The notes: a model not told the origin generated them from the letters alone. A stretch of DNA of 64,000 bases from Ophthalmolycus amberensis (GCA_024529925.1 JAFEUB010000912.1:62001-126000), one strand, 5' to 3'; shown: positions 45,925-56,802, counted from the first letter of the stretch. Translations and numbers: made by a program.

Positions 45925-46459
45925 TGTTGTGTGTTTCCAATGAATATTTGTATATTATTATATGTACGAGTGAATGCCAGCGGATCGAACTGAGACGGGT
46001 AACCACTCAAACACACAGCTGTGTTTTCTACCACCGAGAACTGCTCTGGTTCTGACCGAATAAACCACGTTACCGCGGGGACTCCCGTGTTAACGTCTCC
46101 ACCCGTGTCTCAGGTAGCCGGAACACCGTGGTCACTTTTCACAAGAACCACTTTTAGACTTTTTAGAGGAGAAATGTGACTGAAACTCTGCGAGTTGAAC
46201 GAAGTGACCGCGTATCCGAGAGGTTTGAAGTCTCCTGGGGTTAAATAAACGAGTCCTCGTGGCCGAAGACGAGATCGGTCTGAAGGGGAAACTGTCATCT
46301 CGCTGCCGCGATAACAGTTGTGTTTTAAAACGGTTATCTTGTGTGAGTTTTATCCCCAAAACGGTGGAAGAGAAAGCACAAAAGTGTCGCCATGTTTTCA
46401 GCAGAAAGGCGACAGTTGACTCTCCACGGTTCTCATGTACTGTTAAGACCCGCCTCCTG

Positions 46460-46545
46460 CCGTCAGCCAATCCTGTGCGAGCGACAGCACAGTCTCATTA
46501 GCATAAGGAAACTATATAGTCAGCGACAGAGCGATGCAAGATTCA
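46460..46545 (+). promoter_or_regulatory. Histone-type promoter, array unit 1
   Basis: In order: CCAAT (46467-46471), an octamer-like ATTAGCAT (46497-46504; H2B-type genes use ATTTGCAT) and TATATA (46513-46518), with GC-rich sequence upstream. Spacing suits initiation near 46543. The combination CCAAT, octamer, TATA is typical of H2A/H2B genes. Activity is not shown. Confidence 0.6.
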
Positions 46546-46580
46546 TCCCCTTCGAGAGACACTTCAAGCTAACTGGACCC

Positions 46581-46676
46581 ATGAAAGTATCCAAGAAGGC
46601 ATCCGCCGTCGCCTCACCCCTCTCCCGCCGGAGAAGCTGGCTGATGGCATCGATTTCAATTTCATGTTTTGGCTAA
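46581..46676 (+). CDS. 31-codon ORF between the histone-type promoter and stem-loop (unit 1)
   Basis: This is the first in-transcript ATG after the predicted start, preceded by GGACCC. It encodes a short basic peptide beginning MKVSKKASAV and containing SRRR, with no resemblance to any histone I recognise. It is identical in units 2 and 3 (48810-48905 and 51042-51137). It may be chance. Confidence 0.2.
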   Translation: MKVSKKASAVASPLSRRRSWLMASISISCFG

Positions 46677-46789
46677 TTCGATAGCGGCCCGTCCACATCA
46701 ACAACAACATTTCTGCAAAATTCGCCAGAGCTAGCGGGGTGCTTGGATGCTTTCATGGTCCGGCAGAGTTGAGGTGTTGCTCACACAAC

Positions 46790-46805
46790 GGCTCTTTTAA
46801 GAGCT
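46790..46805 (+). terminator. Histone mRNA 3' stem-loop, array unit 1
   Basis: GGCTCTTTTAAGAGCT followed by ACCCAC. It fits the replication-dependent histone consensus GGYYYUHHUHARRRCC at 15 of 16 positions (the last base is T, giving a G-U closing pair) and has the canonical ACCCA 3' flank. This element binds SLBP and directs U7-dependent cleavage without polyadenylation. No clear purine-rich downstream element is visible. Confidence 0.85.
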
Positions 46806-47084
46806 ACCCACCCACTCTAATGAGCTTCCTGGTTCCTTGTTCACTATGTACTTCACCACACTAATTTGCAGGACTTTCCCATTACAAACCATGTGATGGA
46901 AAACTTCTAATTATAAAGGGTTTATAATAATGCAATACACAGAATTGAATTCACTTGTGACATGTGGTGATTACTTAGATATTCTTCACCTCACTCACCT
47001 TCACACTGCAGTGGTGTCACCTCAGTGCCTTTAAGGCCAGAAGGTAACTAACATAATAGAATAAATTGGAGGGAGAAAAAAGCG

Positions 47085-47225
47085 ATACACTTGTACAATA
47101 TAAACTATATACCAGCCACCAGCAGCCATATAGTTTAGCTTAGCATAACGACTGGAAACACTTAGCTTTGCTCTGTCTAAAAGGGGAAAAATACACCTTT
47201 GGTTTGAGTTAAAATAAACTATAGA
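47085..47225 (-). repeat. Fragment of the foldback repeat family within array unit 1
   Basis: On the minus strand it contains GTTATGCTAAGCTAAAC next to a GTGTTTCCAGT phrase, as in the element at 33463-33862. Equivalent fragments lie at about 49315-49455 and 51545-51690. Confidence 0.5.
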
Positions 47226-47274
47226 ACGGGGAACGTTGGTGGCGTCTTCAACCACGTCCGCAAAACGCCTTGCG

Positions 47275-47325
47275 GGGTCTCGGGATCGCCTCTCTGCTGT
47301 TTGCAGATGATGTGGTCCTGAATTT
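47275..47325 (+). pseudogene. Scrap of LINE reverse transcriptase (FADD box), array unit 1
   Basis: It reads GLGIASLLFADDVVLNL and then stop, the catalytic F/YADD block of a non-LTR reverse transcriptase (typical form SSLLFADDVVLL). Only about 17 codons remain. The same scrap lies at 49505-49555, with one extra T that breaks the frame, and at 51739-51790, with three extra T that keep it. Confidence 0.7.
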
Positions 47326-48695
47326 ATGAAAGATGAAATACACTCTTGCTGAATTCAATCCACTTTATTTGACTCTGTCTGGTATGAACATTTAGTGCAA
47401 CTTCTGCAAACATTACATCGTCGTTCACACAGCAGGCTGCTGCGAGATTGTCCTGCAGAGAATTAATTTCACCTTAAATATGCAATTGTTAATTTTACAC
47501 AAAAGTTCTTAATTAAATGAGAAAATATTTAGTAAGTTAGTATTTAGGTCACAGAAGTGTAAAACTAGGCTTTAACTCGTGGTTTTTTCATATAGACGGT
47601 TTATTTATTGACTTATGAAACTACAGAAAAAACACTGGTTTTCATGCACTGATCAATTTAGAGACTTTGGGCTATTTCACTTCAATAATCTTTTTTCAGA
47701 CTAGTGGAAAGAAAACATCCAAAATACACATTTATTTGTTTATTCTACTACTTTGTCTCTTTACGTCTGCAGATCTCTCCTAAATTCACCAAAAGTTACC
47801 ATTGCATAATGCATCATTTGCATATTCAAACAAAACACTTTAGACAACTTGTAACAAAAAATAATTCTCTTAATGTCAGTAAGTATATAAACATATAGAT
47901 GCTGCACAACATTCTGTAGATATTTGTAGTATAAATATTTCATATTTTGGTGAAAGACGTACTCAGATCCTTTAATTGAGTAAAAGTAGAAATACCACAG
48001 TGTACCGCAGAATAAGCTCCTGCATTGTGTTCGTCTGCCTCTTTAATCACCTCAGGTCTGTCTCCGTTGACATTCTGCTGTCCAGACTCCTCCTGCTGAG
48101 ATAAAACACCACCGAAGATCTCCTGCATCTCCTCCAAGGCCATGGGCATCATGTGTTGTGTGTTTCCAATGAATATTTGTATATTATTATATGTACGAGT
48201 GAATGCCAGCGGATCGAACTGAGACGGGTAACCACTCAAACACACAGCTGTGTTTTCTACCACCGAGAACTGCTCTGGTTCTGACCGAATAAACCACGTT
48301 ACCGCGGGGACTCCCGTGTTAACGTCTCCACCCGTGTCTCAGGTAGCCGGAACACCGTGGTCACTTTTCACAAGAACCACTTTTAGACTTTTTAGAGGAG
48401 AAATGTGACTGAAACTCTGCGAGTTGAACGAAGTGACCGCGTATCCGAGAGGTTTGAAGTCTCCTGGGGTTAAATAAACGAGTCCTCGTGGCCGAAGACG
48501 AGATCGGTCTGAAGGGGAAACTGTCATCTCGCTGCCGCGATAACAGTTGTGTTTTAAAACGGTTATCTTGTGTGAGTTTTATCCCCAAAACGGTGGAAGA
48601 GAAAGCACAAAAGTATCGCCATGTTTTCAGCAGAAAGGCGACAGTTGACTCTCCACGGTTCTCATGTACTGTTAAGACCCGCCTCCTGCCGTCAG

Positions 48696-48747
48696 CCAAT
48701 CCTGTGCGAGCGACAGCACAGTCTCATTAGCATAAGGAAACTATATA
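48696..48747 (+). promoter_or_regulatory. Histone-type promoter, array unit 2
   Basis: CCAAT at 48696-48700, ATTAGCAT at 48726-48733 and TATATA at 48742-48747, the same spacing as in unit 1. Confidence 0.6.
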
Positions 48748-49018
48748 GTCAGCGACAGAGCGATGCAAGATTCATCCCCTTCGAGAGACACTTCAAGCTA
48801 ACTGGACCCATGAAAGTATCCAAGAAGGCATCCGCCGTCGCCTCACCCCTCTCCCGCCGGAGAAGCTGGCTGATGGCATCGATTTCAATTTCATGTTTTG
48901 GCTAATTCGATAGCGGCCCGTCCACATCAACAACAACATTTCTGCAAAATTCGCCAGAGCTAGCGGGGTGCTTGGATGCTTTCATGGTCCGGCAGAGTTG
49001 AGGTGTTGCTCACACAAC

Positions 49019-49034
49019 GGCTCTTTTAAGAGCT
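49019..49034 (+). terminator. Histone mRNA 3' stem-loop, array unit 2
   Basis: Identical to the unit 1 element, including the ACCCAC flank. Confidence 0.85.
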
Positions 49035-50927
49035 ACCCACCCACTCTAATGAGCTTCCTGGTTCCTTGTTCACTATGTACTTCACCACACTAATTTGCAG
49101 GACTTTCCCATTACAAACCATGTGATGGAAAACTTCTAATTATAAAGGGTTTATAATAATGCAATACACAGAATTGAATTCACTTGTGACATGTGGTGAT
49201 TACTTAGATATTCTTCACCTCACTCACCTTCACACTGCAGTGGTGTCACCTCAGTGCCTTTAAGGCCAGAAGGTAACTAACATAATAGAATAAATTGGAG
49301 GGAGAAAAAAGCGATACACTTGTACAATATAAACTATATACCAGCCACCAGCAGCCATATAGTTTAGCTTAGCATAACGACTGGAAACACTTAGCTTTGC
49401 TCTGTCTAAAAGGGGAAAAATACACCTTTGGTTTGAGTTAAAATAAACTATAGAACGGGGAACGTTGGTGGCGTCTTCAACCACGTCCGCAAAACGCCTT
49501 GCGGGGTCTCAGGATCGCCTCTCTGCTGTTTTGCAGATGACGTGGTCCTGAATTTATGAAAGATGAAATACACTCTTGCTGAATTCAATCCACTTTATTT
49601 GACTCTGTCTGGTATGAACATTTAGTGCAACTTCTGCAAACATTACATCGTCGTTCACACAGCAGGCTGCTGCGAGATTGTCCTGCAGAGAATTAATTTC
49701 ACCTTAAATATGCAATTGTTAATTTTACACAAAAGTTCTTAATTAAATGAGAAAATATTTAGTAAGTTAGTATTTAGGTCACAGAAGTGTAAAACTAGGC
49801 TTTAACTCGTGGTTTTTTCATATAGACGGTTTATTTATTGACTTATGAAACTACAGAAAAAACACTGGTTTTCATGCACTGATCAATTTAGAGACTTTGG
49901 GCTATTTCACTTCAATAATCTTTTTTCAGACTAGTGGAAAGAAAACATCCAAAATACACATTTATTTGTTTATTCTACTACTTTGTCTCTTTACGTCTGC
50001 AGATCTCTCCTAAATTCACCAAAAGTTACCATTGCATAATGCATCATTTGCATATTCAAACAAAACACTTTAGACAACTTGTAACAAAAAATAATTCTCT
50101 TAATGTCAGTAAGTATATAAACATATAGATGCTGCACAACATTCTGTAGATATTTGTAGTATAAATATTTCATATTTTGGTGAAAGACGTACTCAGATCC
50201 TTTAATTGAGTAAAAGTAGAAATACCACAGTGTACCGCAGAATAAGCTCCTGCATTGTGTTCGTCTGCCTCTTTAATCACCTCAGGTCTGTCTCTCCGTT
50301 GACATTCTGCTGTCCAGACTCCTCCTGCTGAGATAAAACACCACCGAAGATCTCCGGCATCTCCTCCAAGGCCATGGGCATCATGTGTTGTGTGTTTCCA
50401 ATGAATATTTGTATATTATTATATGTACGAGTGAATGCCAGCGGATCGAACTGAGACGGGTAACCACTCAAACACACAGCTGTGTTTTCTACCACCGAGA
50501 ACTGCTCTGGTTCTGACCGAATAAACCACGTTACCGCGGGGACTCCCGTGTTAACGTCTCCACCCGTGTCTCAGGTAGCCGGAACACCGTGGTCACTTTT
50601 CACAAGAACCACTTTTAGACTTTTTAGAGGAGAAATGTGACTGAAACTCTGCGAGTTGAACGAAGTGACCGCGTATCCGAGAGGTTTGAAGTCTCCTGGG
50701 GTTAAATAAACGAGTCCTCGTGGCCGAAGACGAGATCGGTCTGAAGGGGAAACTGTCATCTCGCTGCCGCGATAACAGTTGTGTTTTAAAACGGTTATCT
50801 TGTGTGAGTTTTATCCCCAAAACGGTGGAAGAGAAAGCACAAAAGTGTCGCCATGTTTTCAGCAGAAAGGCGACAGTTGACTCTCCACGGTTCTCATGTA
50901 CTGTTAAGACCCGCCTCCTGCCGTCAG

Positions 50928-50979
50928 CCAATCCTGTGCGAGCGACAGCACAGTCTCATTAGCATAAGGAAACTATATA
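50928..50979 (+). promoter_or_regulatory. Histone-type promoter, array unit 3
   Basis: CCAAT at 50928-50932, ATTAGCAT at 50958-50965 and TATATA at 50974-50979, the same layout as units 1 and 2. Confidence 0.6.
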
Positions 50980-51250
50980 GTCAGCGACAGAGCGATGCAA
51001 GATTCATCCCCTTCGAGAGACACTTCAAGCTAACTGGACCCATGAAAGTATCCAAGAAGGCATCCGCCGTCGCCTCACCCCTCTCCCGCCGGAGAAGCTG
51101 GCTGATGGCATCGATTTCAATTTCATGTTTTGGCTAATTCGATAGCGGCCCGTCCACATCAACAACAACATTTCTGCAAAATTCGCCAGAGCTAGCGGGG
51201 TGCTTGGATGCTTTCATGGTCCGGCAGAGTTGAGGTGTCGCTCACACAAC

Positions 51251-51267
51251 GGCTTCTTTTAAGAGCT
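51251..51267 (+). terminator. Damaged histone 3' stem-loop, array unit 3
   Basis: GGCTTCTTTTAAGAGCT carries one extra T in the 5' arm compared with units 1 and 2. The stem now needs a bulge, and the 16-nt consensus is broken, so SLBP binding is likely weakened. Confidence 0.75.
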
Positions 51268-52063
51268 ACCCACCCACTCTAATGAGCTTCCTGGTTCCTT
51301 GTTCACTATGTACTTCACCACACTAATTTGCAGGACTTTCCCATTACAAACCATGTGATGGAAAACTTCTAATTATAAAGGGTTTATAATAATGCAATAC
51401 ACAGAATTGAATTCACTTGTGACATGTGGTGATTACTTAGATATTCTTCACCTCACTCACCTTCACACTGCAGTGGTGTCACCTCAGTGCCTTTAAGGCC
51501 AGAAGGTAACTAACATAATAGAATAAATTGGAGGGAGAAAAAAGCGATACACTTGTACAATATAAACTATATACCAGCCACCAGCAGCCATATAGTTTAG
51601 CTTAGCATAACCGACTGGAAACACTTAGCTTTGCTCTGTCTAAAAGGGGAAAAATACACCTTTGGTTTGAGTTAAAATAAACTATAGAACGGGGAACGTT
51701 GGTGGCGTCTTCAACCACGTCCGCAAAACGCCTTGCGGGGTCTCGGGATCGCCTCTCTGCTGTTTTTTGCAGATGATGTGGTCCTGAATTTATGAAAGAT
51801 GAAATACACTCTTGCTGAATTCAATCCACTTTATTTGACTCTGTCTGGTATGAACATTTAGTGCAACTTCTGCAAACATTACATCGTCGTTCACACAGCA
51901 GGCTGCTGCGAGATTGTCCTGCAGAGAATTAATTTCACTTTAAATATGCAATTGTTAATTTTACACAAAAGTTCTTAATTAAATGAGAAAATATTTAGTA
52001 ATTTAGTATTTAGGTCACAGAAGTGTAAAACTAGGCTTTAACTCGTGGTTTTTTCATATACCG

Positions 52064-55000
52064 GTTAACTTGCGAATACTCTGAATACTTCTAAATGAAT
52101 TTCCACACGCAGTCTTGAGCATTTGAATTGCTCTCCCCTAAAGGTTGACAGTGAGAGGCTGTAACTTTATAGCAGTAATTGGGATATGTTTAATCATATG
52201 AAGACAAAACAATATGCAATTAGATTATAAGCAGTGGTTGAAAGTGACCATTTGAATTCTACTCCATTGCATTTAAGACAGTCAACACTGTACTTTTTAA
52301 TCCATAACATTTATTTGAGGGCTTGCTCAATTTCATACAATTTACTTTAGTTCACAAGAATAATCCACACAGTAAAGAAAACGTATTTTACGTCTGCAAT
52401 TTTTATTTCAGGGTTTTAATAAAGCAGTTTTACATTGATATATTGGTTATTTTACTTGAAAGGGTCAACAATTTAGCATCACACTTTCATAAAGCTGGGA
52501 CTCAAAAGAGACCGATTAAAAAAAAAAGTCATCAACATCGGAGCAGCTGAGGCCAATCATGAGTTTTTCTCTCCAGTATGAGCTCCTACAATGGTCGATC
52601 CTATAATTCTCAGAATGCAACTCAGTGGCACCTTTGTTAGACCCTCCATGCCGGATAAATGCCCACATATTTCAAACTCCTGTGCCAACTCCATAACACA
52701 GGCTTTCTCTTCAACATGATAATGAGAAACGTCCTTTCAGTGGACTCGTTCTCCTCCTGATGAGTAAACTGAACTTCATGTGTAACACAGGCTAAATAAA
52801 GAATGAGCGCTTCATCCACTACAGTATGTAAGTAATGCGATTTAATTTGCAGGTGTTGATGAGGCCCTTTTTCAAAATGTTTGGCATCAAGGCCTGAATT
52901 TAATATCATCTTATGAACGCTCTGTGCCTCAGCGCTGTCCAGACTTGTGTTGTTTCTTCAGAGGAGGAATGAGAGCCGCTGTGTGATAGATACACTCCAA
53001 CGGATATTAACACAACATCATGAATGTTTGTGCCCTGCAATAGCATCCACACTGACACCAAATATGACAATAACAGTTGCATGATCGTTATCAGCGAAAC
53101 AGAATATGTCCTCGACACCACGCTGTTGCCGTGGTGATGAGTCCCGGCAGTGATTGGTGGTGTGACAGGCCTACATGGAGACTTGGGGGACTCACATTGG
53201 GCTCAGACGGGAAAAAGGGGAGCTTGAACGTTTGTGTCTGTGAGGACGCACGTTCTCCAATCCTCAACTTCTAATGAAGTCCGTTGTCCGCGTGAGCCGG
53301 TGAGTCGGACTAATGGCGTCTGATCCAGCTCAGAGTCAGCCAGGAGCCACTAACAGGTCCTCCTTTTTGGTTTCCTGAATAAAGAGCCATGTTTTAAGAA
53401 ATTAATCTTTCATAAATTCTCCTTCGGCACAAGAGACTTTCATCTTAGTCCCATTTGCATTTTTGTCACCAAAGCAATTTACATTTTGACAGCATAAGTA
53501 ATGAACACGAAAGTCATTTACATTTTCTTGCTCTGTTCACCAGTACGTTGTCTAGACTCGAGCATATCTGATGAGGAGGGACCAGCATTTGGAAGCGTGT
53601 GGGAGTGTTTTGCGAGCAGCAGAGAGATGTCTGAATGTGCAGAAAGAGAAACAAGCAACTGCTTGATTGTTTTAAAGGAAAAACGTTAAGTAGAATTCCC
53701 TGTCATAATCAAACAGAGACAAGGGGACTAAGACTTTCAGGTGCAAATTGACACCAAAGCATCTTTCACTTCTGATGGTCCTCACATCAAATACACGGAG
53801 GCAGGCCTCTGGAGCAAATTACACCATTTAGACATCACAGAAGAAAACAATTCATACAAGTGACATTCATATTTGCCAGCCTGCAAAGATGAAAGAGAAT
53901 AATTCATCACGATTTGCCTCCGGTCAATGACCTGATTCTGTTAATAGCTTATTATATTTCCTGATGCATTATGTATACATTGTTAGGAAGAGTATTCTGG
54001 TAAAAGGCATGGCTGTTTCCTCTTTAGAAGCCAACCGTTTGGAAGTGGTTACCAGAAGAGGAGGAAGGAAGACAGGAGGTTGAGTTCAGGCCAACGCTGG
54101 CTGGCTCACATGGTGACCGCAGATTGAAACCCACCTTGCCAAAATGGACCAGGTGTTCAACCACTACTCCTGATATTTAAACTGTTATTACAACCCCACA
54201 AAACTGAGATTAACTGCAGCTGTGTCCCCAGCTGCTAATGTAATCAGACTTGCTGTTTGTGATAAAGTGCTGGATCCAAAACACAAAGAGGGTAAGGGTC
54301 GGGAGGGGGGGGGGGTGAGTGTGTCCTCTTCAGCATCAGATACAGCAGCCAAGTGACAAAACCCCTGCTGCTGCAGCACAGTGGAGGCACATGTTTAGTG
54401 ATGAATATCTGGCTGCCCCTGAGTACACAATATGGCTGAGAGAAACACACACCAACGTACAGAAAGCTCTCAGAGCAGAGAACAGATGAACAAACAAGCA
54501 GACAGATTACGGACTGTTGGGTTTCCCTCTCTTAGATGTTTTCATGAATACCAGCGAGACAAAACTAAAGTTTTATTTTGTCATTATTGTTTTTGCTTTC
54601 TATTTATTGCATTTGACATATCGCCCATATGCACACAATCTGTTTAGGTAACCAAATAAACAGCACAGAGAAGAGTTGATTTCATGCCTGAATTAAAATG
54701 ATAAATGGCAGTATTTTTTAAGATTTTCCAAATGGAATATTTTGCATAAAATCCGTCCTTGCATTCTTGAACTACTGCGGTTTTATCACTGAATGGAGGG
54801 GAATACATTCAGCTCTTAGTCGACACATGCAGGAACATGTGGGCAAGTCTTGGTGAGGAAGTGAGAGAGCAGCCCTTGCCTTTTACCTCATCATCACTGC
54901 TTAGGTGCTCTTGAGCAAGGCACCTGAGCCCCTGCTGCCAGTGCAGCTACTATCAGTGGCCATGCATTCATGGACTCAGTGATTGTCACAGAAAGGTTGC

Positions 55001-55600
55001 TTGTTAATCTTTCCTGCGTGGGATCAAGATTAACTTCTGATCTTTTAGCTCTCTGGCGCATGATGACAATCCCAGCATGTTTCTAAGCGTATTGTGACCT
55101 TAAAGGGAATCAACGTCTATTTCATTGAAATGGAATTTAAAAAATGGAGAAGTTAGAATGGTGTTAAGCTTTACTTTCAGGATGAAAATGGCTCCATGGC
55201 TGAGCGACGTTGGCAGTTTTTAGAACCTAGGGGTGTTTTACATGTATTTAATTGGGTTATTCCAATATGTTTGGGTCTCCATATTTAAATGTCACTGATT
55301 TTAAGCCAACACAATAAATACATAAAGGATTCACTGCTATCCAACCAGACTTCTATTCATGGCAGTAAGATGGTTTTGAAACAGCATTTATACCTTTATG
55401 ATGGTAGAATTTATTGAAAGAGAATCAGTAACAGATCAGTTAAATATAAATGTTATTACAGACTATTAAACATGATGCCACAGAATGTTTCGTCTCACTT
55501 ATTTCTATTATTCAGTCTTTTCTCATCCTGGAGAGAGAAATGCAAAAGTCGCAGATCAACAGCGACAACAAGGCTGGATTTCTGTTTTCAAATCCTTTCA
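52064..55600. other. Intergenic DNA between the array and TMEM158
   Basis: No supportable gene. It contains a piece of the common fish repeat near 52210-52330 (TACTCCATTGCATTTAAGAC, then TAACATTTATTTGA), poly-G at 54306-54314 and a SINE-like segment at 54850-54975. Confidence 0.55.
54850..54975 (+). repeat. SINE-like teleost interspersed repeat fragment
   Basis: It contains CCTCATCATCACTGCTTAGG, then TGCTCTTGAGCAAGGCACCT, a phrase common in percomorph short repeats. No intact tRNA head or tail is visible, so this is a fragment. Confidence 0.5.
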
Positions 55601-56100
55601 TTCCATTGAGAAAGTTGCATTGAGCATGTGTATGTGAGGACTGCTGATTGGAAGATGTGCGTTGAACTTCTGTCCCTGCGCACTGGAGGCTCTCCCCTCA
55701 CCGCTCCTCCTGTGTTTTCGTGCTCAGCGCCGCTCACACCTGAAGTGACAGAGAGGGAGTGACGCTCAGAGACGCTCCAAGCTGTGATGAAGGCAGCGCG
55801 CGGTGCTGCCCTGCCTGCCGCTTCGTCTTCTTCTTCTTCTACTGTACAGCGACTGCAGGGCACATTTGGAGATCAAGTCAGAAGCAAAACAATATCCAAA
55901 AGAGGAGCGAGGGGACACGCGCATGTGACATGCTTTGGACGTTTCCATTCAAACAAGTCGGGCAGGGAATTAAATCTCTCCATCGGGAGCGGCGTTATTA
56001 AAAAACCACTGGCGACTGGCGTTTTGAAGCATTGCACGCCTCGTCCGTCGCCTGTGGATCGTCACAGCACCATGCGAGCAGGAGAGACGCGCCCTGTGCC

Positions 56101-56802
56101 ATGCTGAACGACTCTCCGACTCTCCTGCTGGCTCTCACCGCGGTGGCCGGACTTCTCCAGCGATGTCAGGGCTGGAGCGACGAGGAACTCCTCCTGCCGC
56201 CCAACAACTCCTCCAACGGGTTCCTGTCCAACCTGGAGGTGGACGTGCGCTTCTCCAAGAGGTCTGTGGAGGAGAACGACGCCTCGCCCGACGGCTCCTC
56301 CCTGCAGACAATGTCTCAGTGCAACGTGAGCGTCCAGAGACTCCAGCCCACCTCGCTGGTGGCCCGCTGGGACAGCAGCTTCGGCTTCCAGTGTGACGTG
56401 CTCATCTACACCACCAACAACCACGGAAGGGCTTTTTTCTCCGCGTCTTTGAACAGGGCGATCTCCCCCGTCGTCATCGAGCACCTCGGGGTCACCGGGG
56501 GTCAGCAGGAGCTGCGGCTGTGCGTGGGCTGCGGGATGTCCCGGTACCGGAGGTTCGGTCAGGGCAGGTCGAGGGGCCAGCAGGCCGGGGATCAGGTCGC
56601 TTTCTGCTGCGTGGATTTCAGCCTCGACGAGCTGAAGGGGGACAAAAGTTGGAGGCTGAACAGAAAGCCCATCGAGTCGACACTTGTGGCTTGTTTCATG
56701 ACTTTGGTCATCATTGTGTGGAGTGTTGCTGCTCTCATATGGCCAGTCCCGATCATTGCAGGATTTCTGCCCAATGGGATGGAGCAGAGGAGACCGAGAT
56801 AA
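56101..56802 (+). CDS. TMEM158: TMEM158, Ras-induced senescence protein 1 (complete, single exon)
   Basis: 233 codons plus stop in one exon. Features: an N-terminal hydrophobic signal (TLLLALTAVAGLLQRCQG), N-glycosylation sequons (NNSS and NVS), the conserved block around WDSSFGFQCDVLIYTTNNHG, the CVGCG motif, and a near-invariant C-terminus WRLNRKPIESTLVACFMTLV, then a membrane segment and ALIWPVPIIAGFLPNGMEQR. Human TMEM158 matches strongly here but is longer (300 aa), with Ala-rich insertions this protein lacks. It is a Ras-pathway-induced surface protein of unsettled mechanism. I chose the ATG at 56101 (context GCCATG), placing the signal peptide at the start; an in-frame ATG at 56032 would add 23 non-hydrophobic residues. 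Confidence 0.95.
   Translation: MLNDSPTLLLALTAVAGLLQRCQGWSDEELLLPPNNSSNGFLSNLEVDVRFSKRSVEENDASPDGSSLQTMSQCNVSVQRLQPTSLVARWDSSFGFQCDVLIYTTNNHGRAFFSASLNRAISPVVIEHLGVTGGQQELRLCVGCGMSRYRRFGQGRSRGQQAGDQVAFCCVDFSLDELKGDKSWRLNRKPIESTLVACFMTLVIIVWSVAALIWPVPIIAGFLPNGMEQRRPR

Larger units (their letters stand above)
45248..52058 (+). repeat. Three-unit tandem array of a 2.2-2.3 kb histone-derived mosaic
   Basis: Three head-to-tail units: 45248-47592 (2345 bp), 47593-49822 (2230 bp) and 49823-52058 (2236 bp). They are nearly base-for-base identical by eye, so the array is young or homogenised. Each unit contains, in order: unidentified AT-rich sequence; part of a common fish repeat (TACTCAGATCCTTTAATTGA); H2B-like coding debris; a CpG-rich segment with CCAAT, octamer-like and TATA elements; a histone 3' stem-loop; a reversed piece of the foldback repeat; and a scrap of LINE reverse transcriptase. 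Unit 1 alone has about 115 bp more, in the H2B debris. The array is bounded by TACCG on both sides (45243-45247 and 52059-52063). No long protein is encoded. Confidence 0.93.

Noticed and set aside
46132..46470. 112-codon minus-strand ORF repeated in each array unit
   Set aside because: Preserved in all units only because the units are near-identical. It runs antisense to the promoter region and resembles no protein I recognise.
47940..48263. 107-codon minus-strand ORF in array unit 2
   Set aside because: Its middle is the antisense of the H2B remnant, and unit 3 carries a shortened, different version, so it is not maintained as a protein.
56032..56100. Longer N-terminus for TMEM158
   Set aside because: It adds 23 residues with no hydrophobic character before a clear signal peptide; the ATG at 56101 has good context.
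56062..56484. 140-codon ORF antisense to TMEM158
   Set aside because: A shadow of the GC-rich TMEM158 coding frame; the plus-strand protein is clearly the conserved one.
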